From Halobacillus faecis (GTDB taxonomy: Bacteria; Bacillota; Bacilli; Bacillales; Halobacillaceae), in the NCBI RefSeq assembly GCF_007991335.1, contig NZ_BJYD01000012.1, positions 62,001 through 126,000 of the forward strand: a stretch of 64,000 nt of DNA, given 5' to 3'. Shown piece after piece: positions 1-8,492 of the stretch. Below the pieces are notes generated by a model. That model did no database searches, was not told where the DNA came from, and saw nothing but the letters and a program-made list of their open reading frames with translations. Within the stretch, counting starts at the first letter, position 1. The number at the start of each line of letters is the position of its first letter. The translations under genes were made by a program, and so were the position numbers.

Positions 1-1
1 T

Positions 2-289
2 GCTTTGAAAGATGAGGAACAACAGGAAAAGATTTTGGCAGAAATCATTGAAAAACAGTTGAACGTGAAGCAGACGGAAGAGCGAATTGCTAAGATCAAT
101 GACCCGGCACCTAAGAAAAAGAAACCGAAGATGAAAGGCGTTAACAAGGATATGCGTATTGCGATGAATACCATCCGCCAATCCTTGACAATGGTGACGG
201 ACACAGGAATCGACTTAGAAACGGACGAAGAAGATCATGACGATTATTATCAGATCACAATTAAGATTCCAAAAGGGAAGAAGAAATAA
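2..289 (+). CDS. noc: Nucleoid occlusion protein Noc, C-terminal fragment (cut by window edge)
   Basis: Only the last ~95 codons are present; the reading frame is open to the left edge, so the TTG at base 5 is not a real start. The end is basic and then acidic (a [10 protein letters not shown] stretch, then [16 protein letters not shown]), with the AMNTIRQSL segment that I associate with the C-terminal dimerisation region of Noc/ParB-like CTPases. Noc binds NBS sites and keeps FtsZ from assembling over the nucleoid. Identity rests on this tail plus its place directly before soj-spo0J, as in Bacillus. A second ParB paralogue is the only alternative. Confidence 0.8.
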   Translation, partial: ALKDEEQQEKILAEIIEKQLNVKQTEERIAKINDPAPKKKKPKMKGVNKDMRIAMNTIRQSLTMVTDTGIDLETDEEDHDDYYQITIKIPKGKKK

Positions 290-301
290 TAGCCTGAACG
301 A

Positions 302-337
302 CCCATCTTGACGTATGTGGAGATGGGGCTTTTTTTT
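302..337 (+). terminator. Intrinsic terminator after noc
   Basis: CCCATCT pairs with AGATGGG around a 12-base loop, followed by GC and a run of eight T. It separates noc from the soj-spo0J operon. Confidence 0.85.
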
Positions 338-406
338 AAGTCAATTTACCTAATGCTTTCAATAAAATGGTAGAATGATAAAAAAGACAGTGAGGCAGGT
401 GACATC

Positions 407-1180
407 ATGGGGAAAGTGATCTCAATCGCCAATCAAAAAGGCGGGGTCGGGAAAACCACGACCGCCGTCAATTTAAGTGCATGTCTTGCGCACTTGAATT
501 ATAAAGTTCTTTTGGTGGATATTGATCCCCAGGGGAATGCAACCAGTGGCATTGGTGTAGAAAAAGGAGATATGGATCGGTGTGTCTATGATGTACTCGT
601 GGATGATGTAAAAGCAAAGGATGTCAAGACGAGTACAATTGTAAGTAACCTTGACGCCATCCCGGCAACCATCCAATTGGCTGGAGCGGAAATAGAGTTG
701 GTTCCAATTATTTCCCGGGAAGTAAAGTTGAAAAAAGCACTGGATGAAATCAAAAGTGATTATGATTATATTATTATCGACTGCCCCCCTTCTCTCGGAC
801 TTTTAACCTTGAATGCTTTGACTGCCTCTGATTCCGTTTTAATTCCTGTCCAATGTGAATACTACGCCCTGGAAGGCTTGAGCCAGCTTCTGAATACGGT
901 ACGGCTCGTCCAGAAGCATATGAACCATGATCTAATGATCGAAGGTGTACTCATGACTATGCTTGATGCACGTACAAACCTCGGCATCCAAGTGATCGAG
1001 GAAGTGAAGAAATACTTTCGGGATCGTGTTTATCGATCGATTATCCCCCGGAATGTCCGTCTAAGCGAAGCGCCAAGTCATGGTAGACCTGCGATACTTT
1101 ATGATGCCAAATCACGCGGAGCCGAAGTATATTTAGATTTAGCAAAGGAAGTGATTGTGAATGGCGAAAGGGTTAGGTAG
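407..1180 (+). CDS. soj: Chromosome partitioning ATPase Soj (ParA)
   Basis: ParA/MinD-type deviant Walker ATPase, 257 aa, usual family length. The P-loop KGGVGKTT is at residues 11-18, with the signature lysine K11 and catalytic K16; the DIDPQGN Walker A' motif lies at 38-44. Soj binds DNA as an ATP dimer, is switched to monomer by Spo0J, and acts on DnaA and origin segregation. The ATG at 407 gives the canonical MGKVISIANQKGG start. The 3' end overlaps spo0J by 20 bases, so the two are translationally coupled. A Noc-binding-site-like palindrome lies inside the gene (710-723). Confidence 0.97.
   Translation: MGKVISIANQKGGVGKTTTAVNLSACLAHLNYKVLLVDIDPQGNATSGIGVEKGDMDRCVYDVLVDDVKAKDVKTSTIVSNLDAIPATIQLAGAEIELVPIISREVKLKKALDEIKSDYDYIIIDCPPSLGLLTLNALTASDSVLIPVQCEYYALEGLSQLLNTVRLVQKHMNHDLMIEGVLMTMLDARTNLGIQVIEEVKKYFRDRVYRSIIPRNVRLSEAPSHGRPAILYDAKSRGAEVYLDLAKEVIVNGERVR
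710..723. promoter_or_regulatory. Candidate Noc-binding site (NBS) inside soj
   Basis: ATTTCCCGGGAAGT matches the B. subtilis NBS palindrome ATTTCCCGGGAAAT at 13 of 14 positions. It is intragenic, as many NBS are, and close to noc itself. Binding is inferred. Confidence 0.55.
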
Positions 1181-2009
1181 CAAAGGCCACGAGGCTTTAG
1201 GCGCTTTTTTCAACAACCAGACTTCGACAGAAGAAATTCAACACGTAGCGATTAAAGACTGTCGTCCAAACCCTTATCAACCCCGCAAACAGTTTGAGCA
1301 AGAAGCTTTGGAAGAGTTGAAGCAATCCATTGCAGAACATGGCATCTTGCAACCTTTGATTGTAAGGAAGAGCATTAAAGGTTATGAGATTGTTGTCGGG
1401 GAGCGTCGTTTTCGGGCAGCCCAAAAAGCCGGACTCACTCATGTGCCTGCTATTGCCAGGGAAATGACGGATGAACAAATGATGGAGATTGCTTTGCTGG
1501 AGAATTTACAGAGAGAAGACCTTTCCCCCATCGAAGAGGCAAAGTCCTATGAAAAGCTGATTGAAGACCTCGGTGTCACCCAGGACGAACTTTCCAAACG
1601 CTTAGGAAAAAGCCGGTCTCACATTGCCAACCTTATCCGTCTCTTAGCTCTGCCCAAAGCGGTGACAGATAAAATCAATGAAGGAACGCTGTCTATGGGA
1701 CATGGACGTGCCTTATTAGGTGTGAAAGATCAAGATCTACAGTTGGAATTGGTGAAAAAAATTGAAGCAGAATCCCTGAATGTTCGTCAGGTTGAACGGT
1801 TGATTCATGAGATGACGAACCGGCCTTCCAAAAAGAAAGATAAAAAACCTCGGGATATTTTTCTGCAGGAACGTGAGAAGAATTTGAAAGAACGCCTGGG
1901 TACAAGCGTGAAAATCCATAAAGGAAAACGTAAAGGGAAAATTGAAATTGAGTTCACGAATAATGAAGATTTAGAACGTATCATTGATTTATTTGCCGAT
2001 AAAGATTGA
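1161..2009 (+). CDS. spo0J: Centromere-binding CTPase Spo0J (ParB)
   Basis: 282-aa ParB family protein that loads at parS, closes as a CTP-dependent clamp, spreads, and recruits SMC to the origin; it also stimulates Soj ATPase. Visible parts: a short basic N-terminus for Soj contact (MAKGLGSKG), the ParB/Srx CTPase domain with GERRFRA at residues 80-86, an ENLQRED segment near 114-120, and a helix-turn-helix around 140-163 (ELSKRLGKSRSHIANLIR). The C-terminus is lysine-rich then acidic, as expected for the dimerisation domain. It starts within the end of soj (20-base overlap). No good parS was found inside the gene; the best one in the window is at 27596. Confidence 0.97.
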   Translation: MAKGLGSKGHEALGAFFNNQTSTEEIQHVAIKDCRPNPYQPRKQFEQEALEELKQSIAEHGILQPLIVRKSIKGYEIVVGERRFRAAQKAGLTHVPAIAREMTDEQMMEIALLENLQREDLSPIEEAKSYEKLIEDLGVTQDELSKRLGKSRSHIANLIRLLALPKAVTDKINEGTLSMGHGRALLGVKDQDLQLELVKKIEAESLNVRQVERLIHEMTNRPSKKKDKKPRDIFLQEREKNLKERLGTSVKIHKGKRKGKIEIEFTNNEDLERIIDLFADKD

Positions 2010-2013
2010 AAGC

Positions 2014-2050
2014 TGGAGATTTATGAAATCTCTGGTTCTTTCTTTTTTTT
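2014..2050 (+). terminator. Intrinsic terminator after spo0J
   Basis: GAGATTT and AAATCTC form a tight 7-bp stem with a 3-base loop; a T-rich tract ending in eight T follows a few bases later. The gap between stem and T run lowers confidence. Confidence 0.6.
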
Positions 2051-2115
2051 GAAGCAATACCTCTTTTCTCCACGTGGAGAATTCAAGAAAAAGAAAAGGT
2101 AATGGAGAGAATGCG

Positions 2116-2820
2116 ATGGTTTTATTTGGAGCGTTAGTTAACGGTTTGTGTATATTCGTCGGTACATTGTTAGGGCTTTTTTTCACGAAGATTCCGGAGC
2201 GGTTCAAAGAAACGGTCATGAGCGGTGTCGGGCTTGTCGTCCTTTTGATTGGCTTGCAGATGGCGTTGGAAACCGAAAACATCGTCATTGTCCTGCTCAG
2301 CTTGCTTTCCGGTGCGATCATCGGTGAGGCCATCCACTTGGAAGACAAGCTTGAATACATCGGTCGATGGATTGAAAGGAAATTCACAAAGCCTAATCAG
2401 ACTTCCAGTGTTGCTCAAGGCTTTATTACCGCTTCGCTTATTTTTGTCATCGGTGCACTCGCTGTCATCGGCGCGTTAGACAGTGGACTTCGTAATGATC
2501 ATGAAGTGCTGATTACAAAAGCGATCATCGATGGTTTTGTTTCACTGGTGTTGACCTCCACCTTGGGGATAGGTGTCATTTTTTCCATAATTCCTGTTGT
2601 TCTCTATGAAGGATCCATTGCCCTTTTAGCGACACAAATCAATAACTGGGTCCCTCAACATATGCTCGACCTATTCATTATTGAGATGACTGCCACAGGT
2701 GGATTGATGATTGTAGCTATCGGACTGAATTTATTGAAATTGACCAAAATCCGTGTCGCAAATTTACTTCCAGCCTTACTTACGGTCGGCATCATTTTAA
2801 CAATCGCCGAGTGGTTTTAA
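2116..2820 (+). CDS. DUF554 family membrane protein (YdfK/YqgA-like)
   Basis: Polytopic membrane protein of unknown biochemical role. The start is MVLFGALVNGLCIFVGTLLG, typical of DUF554, with several further hydrophobic helices (for example IVLLSLLSGAIIGEAI and FITASLIFVIGALAVIGALDSG). The ATG at 2116 is chosen over an upstream in-frame GTG at 2074 because GGAGAG lies just before it and the family begins there. Length is 234 aa. It ends 3 bases before the convergent yyaC stop with no visible terminator between them. B. subtilis has no such gene at this exact spot, so it is a local insertion between spo0J and yyaC. Confidence 0.85.
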   Translation: MVLFGALVNGLCIFVGTLLGLFFTKIPERFKETVMSGVGLVVLLIGLQMALETENIVIVLLSLLSGAIIGEAIHLEDKLEYIGRWIERKFTKPNQTSSVAQGFITASLIFVIGALAVIGALDSGLRNDHEVLITKAIIDGFVSLVLTSTLGIGVIFSIIPVVLYEGSIALLATQINNWVPQHMLDLFIIEMTATGGLMIVAIGLNLLKLTKIRVANLLPALLTVGIILTIAEWF

Positions 2821-2823
2821 ACA

Positions 2824-3450
2824 TCACTGAATGCTTTTTTTAAAGTTTGTAGAAGAGGTGGTAAAGGTGTGGAAAGGCTTCGTTTCCATATGAACCTGCT
2901 TCCTTTTTGCCTCGGTTAATTGAATGGCTGCCGCTACTTTTGCTGCCATCTGCATCACGACATGCAGTCTGGTATTCTGCAACACCACATGCTCCATAAA
3001 CCCACTGACATTGACCATTCCGCTAATGTGTAGTTGACCTACAGGCGGAAGGTCTTTTTTTAATGCCGAGCCGGGGTTTAACGAACCTTTACCAAGCACG
3101 ACAGATCCGACTGAGGATGACTTTCCAAGGCAGGCATCAATCGCAAGAATATAAGGGTTCGGGTGGTTTTTCCTGATTTCAGCTAGTCGTTCCTTCAGAT
3201 TTAATGCATGCAAAGGTTTCTCAAGTGTTCCATATATATGGAACGTTTCTAGTGCATGATCGTGAAGCATTGAACCAACCAAAGGCCCGAAGGAATCTCC
3301 TGTTGATCTGTCCGTCCCGATACAGGCAATTACAATATCTTTGGAAGGTGGAAGCCATTCTTGCAAGTAAGTGCTCAGTAAATCGCTCATGGTTGGATCA
3401 TCGGTGTTTACACGTTTCTCTTCTTTTGAAAACTTGTCCTTGAAATTCAT
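2824..3450 (-). CDS. yyaC: Spore protein YyaC (GPR-like peptidase fold, DUF1256)
   Basis: 208-aa member of the YyaC family, related in fold to the germination protease; in Bacillus it is a forespore-expressed gene next to spo0J. Conserved blocks seen are IACIGTDRSTGDSFGPLVG (with the Asp residues expected near an aspartic-type site), YILAIDACLG and VGQLHISGMVNVSGFMEHVVLQNTRL. The ATG at 3450 follows GGAGGAG closely; the longer reading from 3468 would place that ribosome site inside the protein. It faces the opposite way to its neighbours and converges on the DUF554 gene. Its presence supports an endospore former. Confidence 0.9.
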   Translation of the reverse strand: MNFKDKFSKEEKRVNTDDPTMSDLLSTYLQEWLPPSKDIVIACIGTDRSTGDSFGPLVGSMLHDHALETFHIYGTLEKPLHALNLKERLAEIRKNHPNPYILAIDACLGKSSSVGSVVLGKGSLNPGSALKKDLPPVGQLHISGMVNVSGFMEHVVLQNTRLHVVMQMAAKVAAAIQLTEAKRKQVHMETKPFHTFTTSSTNFKKSIQ

Positions 3451-3539
3451 AGCTTCTCCTCCAGACACATAGTAGTAACAGTATATAAGGTTGTCCGCGG
3501 TTCTATACGTGACAAATACATAGATGTGGAGGAACGGTC

Positions 3540-4559
3540 ATGTTAAAAGCAGGGTTCAAGTGGATGTTCTTAATCATAGGTACGATGATCGGGGCCGGAT
3601 ATGCTTCTGGAAGAGAACTTTGGCAGTTTTTTGGACATGATAGCAGCTTGGCGATTCTTTTGTTCTCTCTCATGTTCATTATTTCTTGTAAAGTCATACT
3701 TGATATCAGCTACAAAAAACAGACCGGGCACTATTTACCTGTTCTCCGGGCAGTTGTGGGGAAACATCTGACCGGTGTCTATGATTGGATGATCATCATT
3801 TACCTTTTTACAACGACCGTAATCATGCTGGCAGGGAGCGGCGCAACATGGCAGGCATTCAACTTTTCCTATCGCATTGGTGTCCTGGCCATTGTCATTC
3901 CTCTCATTCTTTTGTTCGTTTGGGATGTGAAAGGGATTGTCATCGTGAACAGCTTTGTTCTTCCACTGCTCATATCGGGACTTCTGTTCGTTTTGATTCT
4001 GTTTATACGTGATCAGGAGCTTTCTCTTTTTGGACATGTCCATGAAATGAGCAACTGGATGTCTGCTTTTCCATTTACCGCGTTGAACATCCTTCCACTG
4101 ATTGCTGTTCTAGGGGCTATCGGTAACCAGGTTAGAAACAGAGGGGAAATCTGGATTGCGAGTATCGGCAGTGGGGTTATTCTAGGGGCGGTTTCTTACC
4201 TTTACAACAACAGTCTGATCCAAATTTCGGAAGACATCATTTTGTATGAAATCCCCCTTTTCGCGATTTTAAAACATTACCCGTATGAAATGATGCTCTT
4301 CATGTCCCTCATGCTTTGGATCGCGATCTTTACGACAGCTGCTTCGGGAACGCTCGGGCTTGTCACGAGATTCAGAGAATATGTGAGGCAGCCACTTTGG
4401 ATTCTGGCTATGGCTGTGATCGCTGTGATGCTTCCTTTTACCTCATTCGGATTCTCAACTCTCATTGAATATTTGTATCCGTTATACGGAATTCTGAACT
4501 TGTATGTTTTAGTTTCTCTTCTTTTATACCCGATTCTTTCCCGATTCAAAATTCGCTAG
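3540..4559 (+). CDS. YkvI-type membrane protein (LeuT-fold family)
   Basis: 339-aa integral membrane protein with about ten hydrophobic segments. The opening MFLIIGTMIGAGYASGRELWQFF, with a glycine-rich unwound helix, is typical of the YkvI/LeuT-like superfamily, so a sodium-coupled transport role is plausible but the substrate is not known. GGAGG lies 5-9 bases before the ATG. It stands alone between divergent yyaC and the downstream mechanosensitive channel gene, 52 bases away. Confidence 0.75.
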   Translation: MLKAGFKWMFLIIGTMIGAGYASGRELWQFFGHDSSLAILLFSLMFIISCKVILDISYKKQTGHYLPVLRAVVGKHLTGVYDWMIIIYLFTTTVIMLAGSGATWQAFNFSYRIGVLAIVIPLILLFVWDVKGIVIVNSFVLPLLISGLLFVLILFIRDQELSLFGHVHEMSNWMSAFPFTALNILPLIAVLGAIGNQVRNRGEIWIASIGSGVILGAVSYLYNNSLIQISEDIILYEIPLFAILKHYPYEMMLFMSLMLWIAIFTTAASGTLGLVTRFREYVRQPLWILAMAVIAVMLPFTSFGFSTLIEYLYPLYGILNLYVLVSLLLYPILSRFKIR

Positions 4560-4611
4560 AAACCTGTTAAAATAGATGTCATATTCATAGACGGAAACAG
4601 GAGGGAAAGTA

Positions 4612-5559
4612 GTGGCCGATGCTACAAAAGTGGTAGATGAAGCAAAAACGGTCGTTGATGAAGCAAAAACAAAATGGGACGAGGTTGTTGATTATATAAC
4701 CGGTCCGGAGCTATGGTTCCAAGTAGCTCTTGGTGGGATAAGGATTTTTCTCATTTTATTGGTATCCTTCTTGATCATTCGTATTGGAAGGAGACTCATC
4801 ACCCAGTTTTTTGCTAACAAAAGGCGTGGGCCTTTTCGAATTACTGAACGAAGAGAAGCGACGCTCAACAAGCTTGTTTTGAACACGATGTCTTATGTTG
4901 TGTACTTTATGGCCTTCATCATGATTCTTGAAACGTTCAACTTTGAAGTCGGCGCTTTATTAGCCGGGGCTGGTGTGGCTGGTCTTGCCATTGGTTTCGG
5001 GGCGCAGAACCTAGTCCGTGATATCATTTCCGGCTTCTTCATCATTTTTGAAGATCAGTTTTCTGTCGGAGATTATATTCAGACCTCGGGTGTGGAAGGC
5101 TTTGTAGAGGAAGTCGGCCTCCGAACGACGAAAGTGAAAGCATGGACGGGTGAGGTCCATATTCTTCCTAACGGGAATGTCACGCAGGTGACCAACTTTT
5201 CCATGCATAACAGCATAGCGGTTGTGGATGTAAGTATTGCGTATGAGGAAGACATTGAAGCCGCTGAAAAAGTGATTCAGGAGTTGTTGAAAGAACTGCC
5301 GGAACGTTACGAATCGATGCTGAACGTTCCTGAACTGCTTGGCGTTCAAACACTTGGGGCATCAGATGTCGTCATGCGGATTATTTGTGAAGTAAATCCG
5401 ATGGAGCACTGGGCTATGGCTCGGGTCCTCCGTAAAGAAGTGAAGAATAGACTTGATGCTGAAGGAATTGAGATTCCATTCCCTCGTATGGTGATGTATT
5501 CACGTGACGAAGAACCGAATGAACCGATGGATCACGAAGAAAAAGGAGGAGTTTCCTGA
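4612..5559 (+). CDS. Small-conductance mechanosensitive channel (MscS family)
   Basis: 315-aa MscS-type channel that opens on membrane tension and releases solutes on osmotic downshock. The soluble N-terminus carries a short repeated segment (VVDEAKT twice, residues 5-25). Then come transmembrane helices at roughly 38-60 and 85-105, and the pore helix with GAGVAGLAIGFGAQNLVRDIISGFF, followed by the beta domain (DQFSVGDYI, EEVGLRTTKVK). Start is GTG at 4612 behind AGGAGGG. It overlaps yyzM by one base (TGATG), so the pair is an operon. The Bacillus orthologue at this place is in the YkuT/YyaE neighbourhood class. Confidence 0.9.
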   Translation: MADATKVVDEAKTVVDEAKTKWDEVVDYITGPELWFQVALGGIRIFLILLVSFLIIRIGRRLITQFFANKRRGPFRITERREATLNKLVLNTMSYVVYFMAFIMILETFNFEVGALLAGAGVAGLAIGFGAQNLVRDIISGFFIIFEDQFSVGDYIQTSGVEGFVEEVGLRTTKVKAWTGEVHILPNGNVTQVTNFSMHNSIAVVDVSIAYEEDIEAAEKVIQELLKELPERYESMLNVPELLGVQTLGASDVVMRIICEVNPMEHWAMARVLRKEVKNRLDAEGIEIPFPRMVMYSRDEEPNEPMDHEEKGGVS

Positions 5560-5753
5560 TGGCTGATAAATCCTATGACTTGAACGATATCGTTCAGATG
5601 AAAAAACCTCATCCCTGCGGGGAGAACCGATGGAAAATTATCCGTATGGGTGCAGACATCCGAATAAAATGTGAGGGGTGCGGCCACAGTGTGCTCGTCC
5701 CTCGTAAGAAATTCGAAACGAAGATGAAAAAGGTTCTGGAAACAAGTGAATAA
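5559..5753 (+). CDS. yyzM: DUF951 small protein YyzM
   Basis: 64-aa protein of the DUF951 family, function unknown. It holds one Cys at residue 20 (HPCG) and a CEGCGH pair at 38-42, a pattern suggesting a small zinc-ribbon-like or nucleic-acid-binding fold (inference). It overlaps the upstream channel gene by one base, has AGGAGGAG before its ATG, and sits before ychF, the same place as in Bacillus. Confidence 0.88.
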   Translation: MADKSYDLNDIVQMKKPHPCGENRWKIIRMGADIRIKCEGCGHSVLVPRKKFETKMKKVLETSE

Positions 5754-5755
5754 TT

Positions 5756-5790
5756 CCCTCCCCTTCTGTAACTCAGAGGGGGATTTTCTT
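5756..5790 (+). terminator. Intrinsic terminator after yyzM
   Basis: TCCCC..CTG and CAG.GGGGGA form a stem with one bulge around TAACT, followed by TTTTCTT. Confidence 0.75.
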
Positions 5791-5847
5791 ATGCGAATTT
5801 CATGTGAATTTATGAACAGAAAGCCTGTTACATGTAGCTGACTTGCC

Positions 5848-5887
5848 GGTGCCAGACACCTGATCTTCATTATTAGTGCCTGGCACC
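5848..5887. repeat. Pair of GTGCC/GGCAC palindromes
   Basis: GGTGCCAGACACC (5848-5860) and GTGCCTGGCACC (5876-5887) are related palindromes 15 bases apart in the 350-base gap before ychF. Together they could fold into one longer hairpin or two short ones. Similar GGTGCC(T/A)GGCACC elements are scattered in several Bacillaceae genomes (from memory). No gene was seen in this gap; the rest holds the yyzM terminator and the ychF promoter. Confidence 0.5.
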
Positions 5888-6026
5888 CAGCCTGGATGAA
5901 AAAATATTCGCAAACACAAATGAAAAGATCGTTCTTCTTCTCTTTCTCACTAGATATTGAATTTGTTACTGTAGAAAAAGGAGTTTTTTAGGAGAATCAA
6001 CCGAAGCTTTCCCGTTTTTGCATAGG

Positions 6027-6055
6027 TTGTTATTTTCAAGTACAGAATCTATAAT
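6027..6055 (+). promoter_or_regulatory. Sigma-A promoter for ychF
   Basis: TTGTTA, 17-base spacer, TATAAT. The -10 lies about 52 bases before the ychF start. Confidence 0.65.
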
Positions 6056-6106
6056 TAAGTGGACTAACATGCATGTATGTAAATCCTTAAGGAGTGAAAG
6101 TCTCAT

Positions 6107-7204
6107 ATGGCACTAACAGCAGGAATCGTAGGTTTACCGAACGTAGGGAAATCTACGTTATTTAACGCAATTACACAAGCAGGTGCTTTGTCTGCCAACT
6201 ATCCGTTCGCCACAATTGATCCGAACGTCGGGATCGTGGAAGTTCCGGATAGTCGTCTGGAGAAGTTGACTGAGCTTGTGAACCCTAAGAAAACTGTACC
6301 GACAGCTTTTGAATTCACGGATATTGCAGGAATCGTTAAGGGCGCGAGTAAAGGAGAAGGACTAGGAAACCAGTTCTTGTCTCATATTCGCCAGGTCGAT
6401 GCGATTTGTCACGTGGTACGAGCATTTGAAGATGAAAATATCACCCACGTATCCGGTCAGGTTGATCCGATTACGGATATTGAAACCATCAACTTGGAGT
6501 TGATTTTGGCGGACCTTGAAACCGTGTCGAAGCGCATGGATCGTGTCGCTAAAATGGCACGTCAAAAGGATAAAGAAGCAGTGGCGGAGTATGCAGTGCT
6601 TGAAAAACTGAAAGATGCATTGGAGGAAGAAACTCCTGCTCGTGCTGTCGAATTCAGCAGCGATCAAGAAAAGATCGTCAAAGGCCTTCATCTATTGACT
6701 TCAAAGCCTATCCTCTATGTGGCGAATGTAAGTGAAGATGAAATCGGTGAAGCAGATAACGATCGAGTGAAACAAATTCGCGAATTCGCAGCAAAAGAAA
6801 ACGCGGAAGTCATCGTCGTTTGTGCAAAAATCGAATCTGAAATCGCTGAGCTTGATAACGAAGAAAAAGAAGAGTTCCTTGAGGACCTCGGTATTGAAGA
6901 ATCCGGTCTTGACCAACTGATTAAAGCCACTTACAACTTGCTTGGGCTGGCCACGTACTTTACGGCTGGTGAGCAGGAAGTCCGTGCGTGGACATTCAAA
7001 GAAGGCATGACCGCTCCACAGGCAGCCGGTATCATTCACACAGACTTCGAACGTGGGTTTATCCGTGCGGAGACGGTCTCTTATGATGATCTCGTTGATG
7101 CAGGGTCCATGGCTGTAGCCCGCGATCGTGGTCGTGTCCGTCTAGAAGGTAAAGAGTATTTGGTGAAAGATGGCGACGTTATCCATTTCCGTTTCAACGT
7201 ATAA
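6107..7204 (+). CDS. ychF: Ribosome-associated ATPase/GTPase YchF
   Basis: 365-aa Obg-family P-loop protein. G1 motif GLPNVGKST is at residues 9-17; the DIAGIVKGAS switch (G3) follows near 70, and the C-terminal TGS-like end reads YLVKDGDVIHFRFNV. Homologues prefer ATP over GTP and bind the ribosome, with roles in stress responses. TAAGGAG lies before the ATG and a sigma-A promoter lies just upstream. Called yyaF in B. subtilis, where it also precedes rpsF. Single gene, full length. Confidence 0.96.
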   Translation: MALTAGIVGLPNVGKSTLFNAITQAGALSANYPFATIDPNVGIVEVPDSRLEKLTELVNPKKTVPTAFEFTDIAGIVKGASKGEGLGNQFLSHIRQVDAICHVVRAFEDENITHVSGQVDPITDIETINLELILADLETVSKRMDRVAKMARQKDKEAVAEYAVLEKLKDALEEETPARAVEFSSDQEKIVKGLHLLTSKPILYVANVSEDEIGEADNDRVKQIREFAAKENAEVIVVCAKIESEIAELDNEEKEEFLEDLGIEESGLDQLIKATYNLLGLATYFTAGEQEVRAWTFKEGMTAPQAAGIIHTDFERGFIRAETVSYDDLVDAGSMAVARDRGRVRLEGKEYLVKDGDVIHFRFNV

Positions 7205-7228
7205 GCGAGGATCCTTCCGTTAAAAAGG

Positions 7229-7257
7229 TTGTAAATCTTGGACAACTTTGATACAAT
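7229..7257 (+). promoter_or_regulatory. Sigma-A promoter for rpsF-ssb-rpsR
   Basis: TTGTAA, 17-base spacer, TACAAT, about 85 bases before rpsF and just ahead of the S6:S18 RNA leader. Confidence 0.65.
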
Positions 7258-7290
7258 ACTAAATTGTGAGTAATTCAATGAAGATTACTC

Positions 7291-7322
7291 CTTGCTCCTT
7301 TGATAGAAAAGGAGCCGTCAAG
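7291..7322 (+). ncRNA. S6:S18-binding rpsF leader RNA
   Basis: CTTG (7291-7294) pairs with CAAG (7319-7322), enclosing a CTCCTTT / AAAGGAG hairpin with an unpaired CCG (7315-7317) on the 3' side. A hairpin with bulged CCG before rpsF is the described ligand of the S6:S18 complex, which represses its own operon. Pairing is seen; the regulation is known for the family. Confidence 0.7.
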
Positions 7323-7343
7323 TCCATAAGGAGGTGAAAACGG

Positions 7344-7637
7344 ATGAGTAGAAAATACGAAATCATGTATATCATCCGCCCAGATATCGAAGAGGAAGCG
7401 AAAACATCTGTCAAAGATCGTTTCAGCAAAATCCTAACAGATAACGGAGCGGAGATCGAAGAAGTTAAAGAAGTTGGCAAGCGTCGTCTTGCTTACGAAA
7501 TTAACGACTACCGTGATGGGATCTATGTAACAGTTGATTTCACAGGTACACGTGATGCAATCAACGAATTCGACCGTCAAGCGAAGTTCACGGATGATAT
7601 TATCCGCCACATCGCTGTACGCGAAGATGACAAATAA
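7344..7637 (+). CDS. rpsF: 30S ribosomal protein S6
   Basis: 97-aa S6, begins [13 protein letters not shown] and includes [17 protein letters not shown]; binds S18 on the platform of the small subunit. Strong AAGGAGGTG before the ATG. First gene of an rpsF-ssb-rpsR operon; the leader carries the S6:S18 RNA motif, implying autoregulation. Only 12 bases separate it from ssb. Confidence 0.97.
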   Translation: MSRKYEIMYIIRPDIEEEAKTSVKDRFSKILTDNGAEIEEVKEVGKRRLAYEINDYRDGIYVTVDFTGTRDAINEFDRQAKFTDDIIRHIAVREDDK

Positions 7638-7649
7638 GGAGTGGTTCTG

Positions 7650-8138
7650 ATGTTAAATCGTGTCGTATTAGCCGGCAGATTGACGAAGGATCCTGATTTA
7701 CGCTATACGCCAAACGGAGTAGCTGTCGCCAACTTTACAATCGCCGTAAACCGCCCTTTTTCCAACAACTCAGGAGATCGCGATGCCGATTTCATTAACT
7801 GTGTCGTTTGGAGAAGAGCGGCTGAGAACTTGGCTAACTTTATGAGTAAAGGTAGTCTTGTCGGTGTTGACGGACGCTTACAGTCCCGCAGCTTTGATAA
7901 CCAAGAAGGCAAGCGCGTATTTGTGACAGAAGTTGTTGCAGATAGCGTGCAGTTCCTAGAATCCAAAGGTGCTTCCCAAGGTGGCGGTAACCGTGGAGGT
8001 TCAGGATTCCAGCCAAATCAGAATCAACAACCATCAGGAAACAACTTCGGTTCTAATAACAACAACCAACGAAATGATGACCCATTCGCAGATAATGGGG
8101 AACCAATCGATATATCAGATGATGATTTACCATTCTAA
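7650..8138 (+). CDS. ssb: Single-stranded DNA-binding protein
   Basis: 162-aa SSB. OB-fold at residues 1-~105 ([56 protein letters not shown]), then a Gly/Asn/Gln-rich linker and the acidic tip ISDDDLPF, which recruits partner proteins. ATG at 7650 is taken, not the in-frame GTG at 7641, because GGAG is 8 bases upstream and the family begins MLNR. Second gene of the ribosomal operon. Confidence 0.97.
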   Translation: MLNRVVLAGRLTKDPDLRYTPNGVAVANFTIAVNRPFSNNSGDRDADFINCVVWRRAAENLANFMSKGSLVGVDGRLQSRSFDNQEGKRVFVTEVVADSVQFLESKGASQGGGNRGGSGFQPNQNQQPSGNNFGSNNNNQRNDDPFADNGEPIDISDDDLPF

Positions 8139-8159
8139 ATAGGAAGGAGTGAATGCTAC

Positions 8160-8387
8160 ATGGCACGTCGTGGACGCGGAAAACGTAAAAAGGTGTGTTT
8201 CTTCACAGCTAACGGAATCACACACATCGACTTTAAAGATGTTGATTTGCTAAAACGTTTCGTCTCTGACCGTGGAAAGATTCTTCCTCGTCGAGTAACT
8301 GGAACGTCTGCAAAGTATCAGCGTAAATTGACGAAAGCGATCAAACGCGCTCGTACAATGGCCCTACTTCCTTACACTACAGAGTAA
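8160..8387 (+). CDS. rpsR: 30S ribosomal protein S18
   Basis: 75-aa S18: basic N-terminus [11 protein letters not shown], then [31 protein letters not shown], and the end ALLPYT. Partner of S6 in the subunit platform and in autoregulation. Only one Cys (C13) is seen, so it is not the four-Cys zinc form. AGGAAGGAGTG precedes the ATG; a strong terminator follows. Confidence 0.97.
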   Translation: MARRGRGKRKKVCFFTANGITHIDFKDVDLLKRFVSDRGKILPRRVTGTSAKYQRKLTKAIKRARTMALLPYTTE

Positions 8388-8399
8388 GAGTAGCGTTGC

Positions 8400-8440
8400 A
8401 AACCCCTTGGTAGCTCTAATGAGCCATCAAGGGGTTTTTA
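8400..8440 (+). terminator. Intrinsic terminator after rpsR
   Basis: AACCCCTTG..GCTC and GAGC..CAAGGGGTT form a long stem around TAAT, followed by five T. Confidence 0.9.
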
Positions 8441-8492
8441 TATACTTATTTATTATTAAAGAAAAGAATAGGGATCTAATACACAATAATAA

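Noticed and set aside
2066-2081. TTCTCCACGTGGAGAA palindrome after spo0J as a parS site
   Set aside because: Shares only the CACGTG core and matches parS at 10 of 16 positions; the good site is at 27596.
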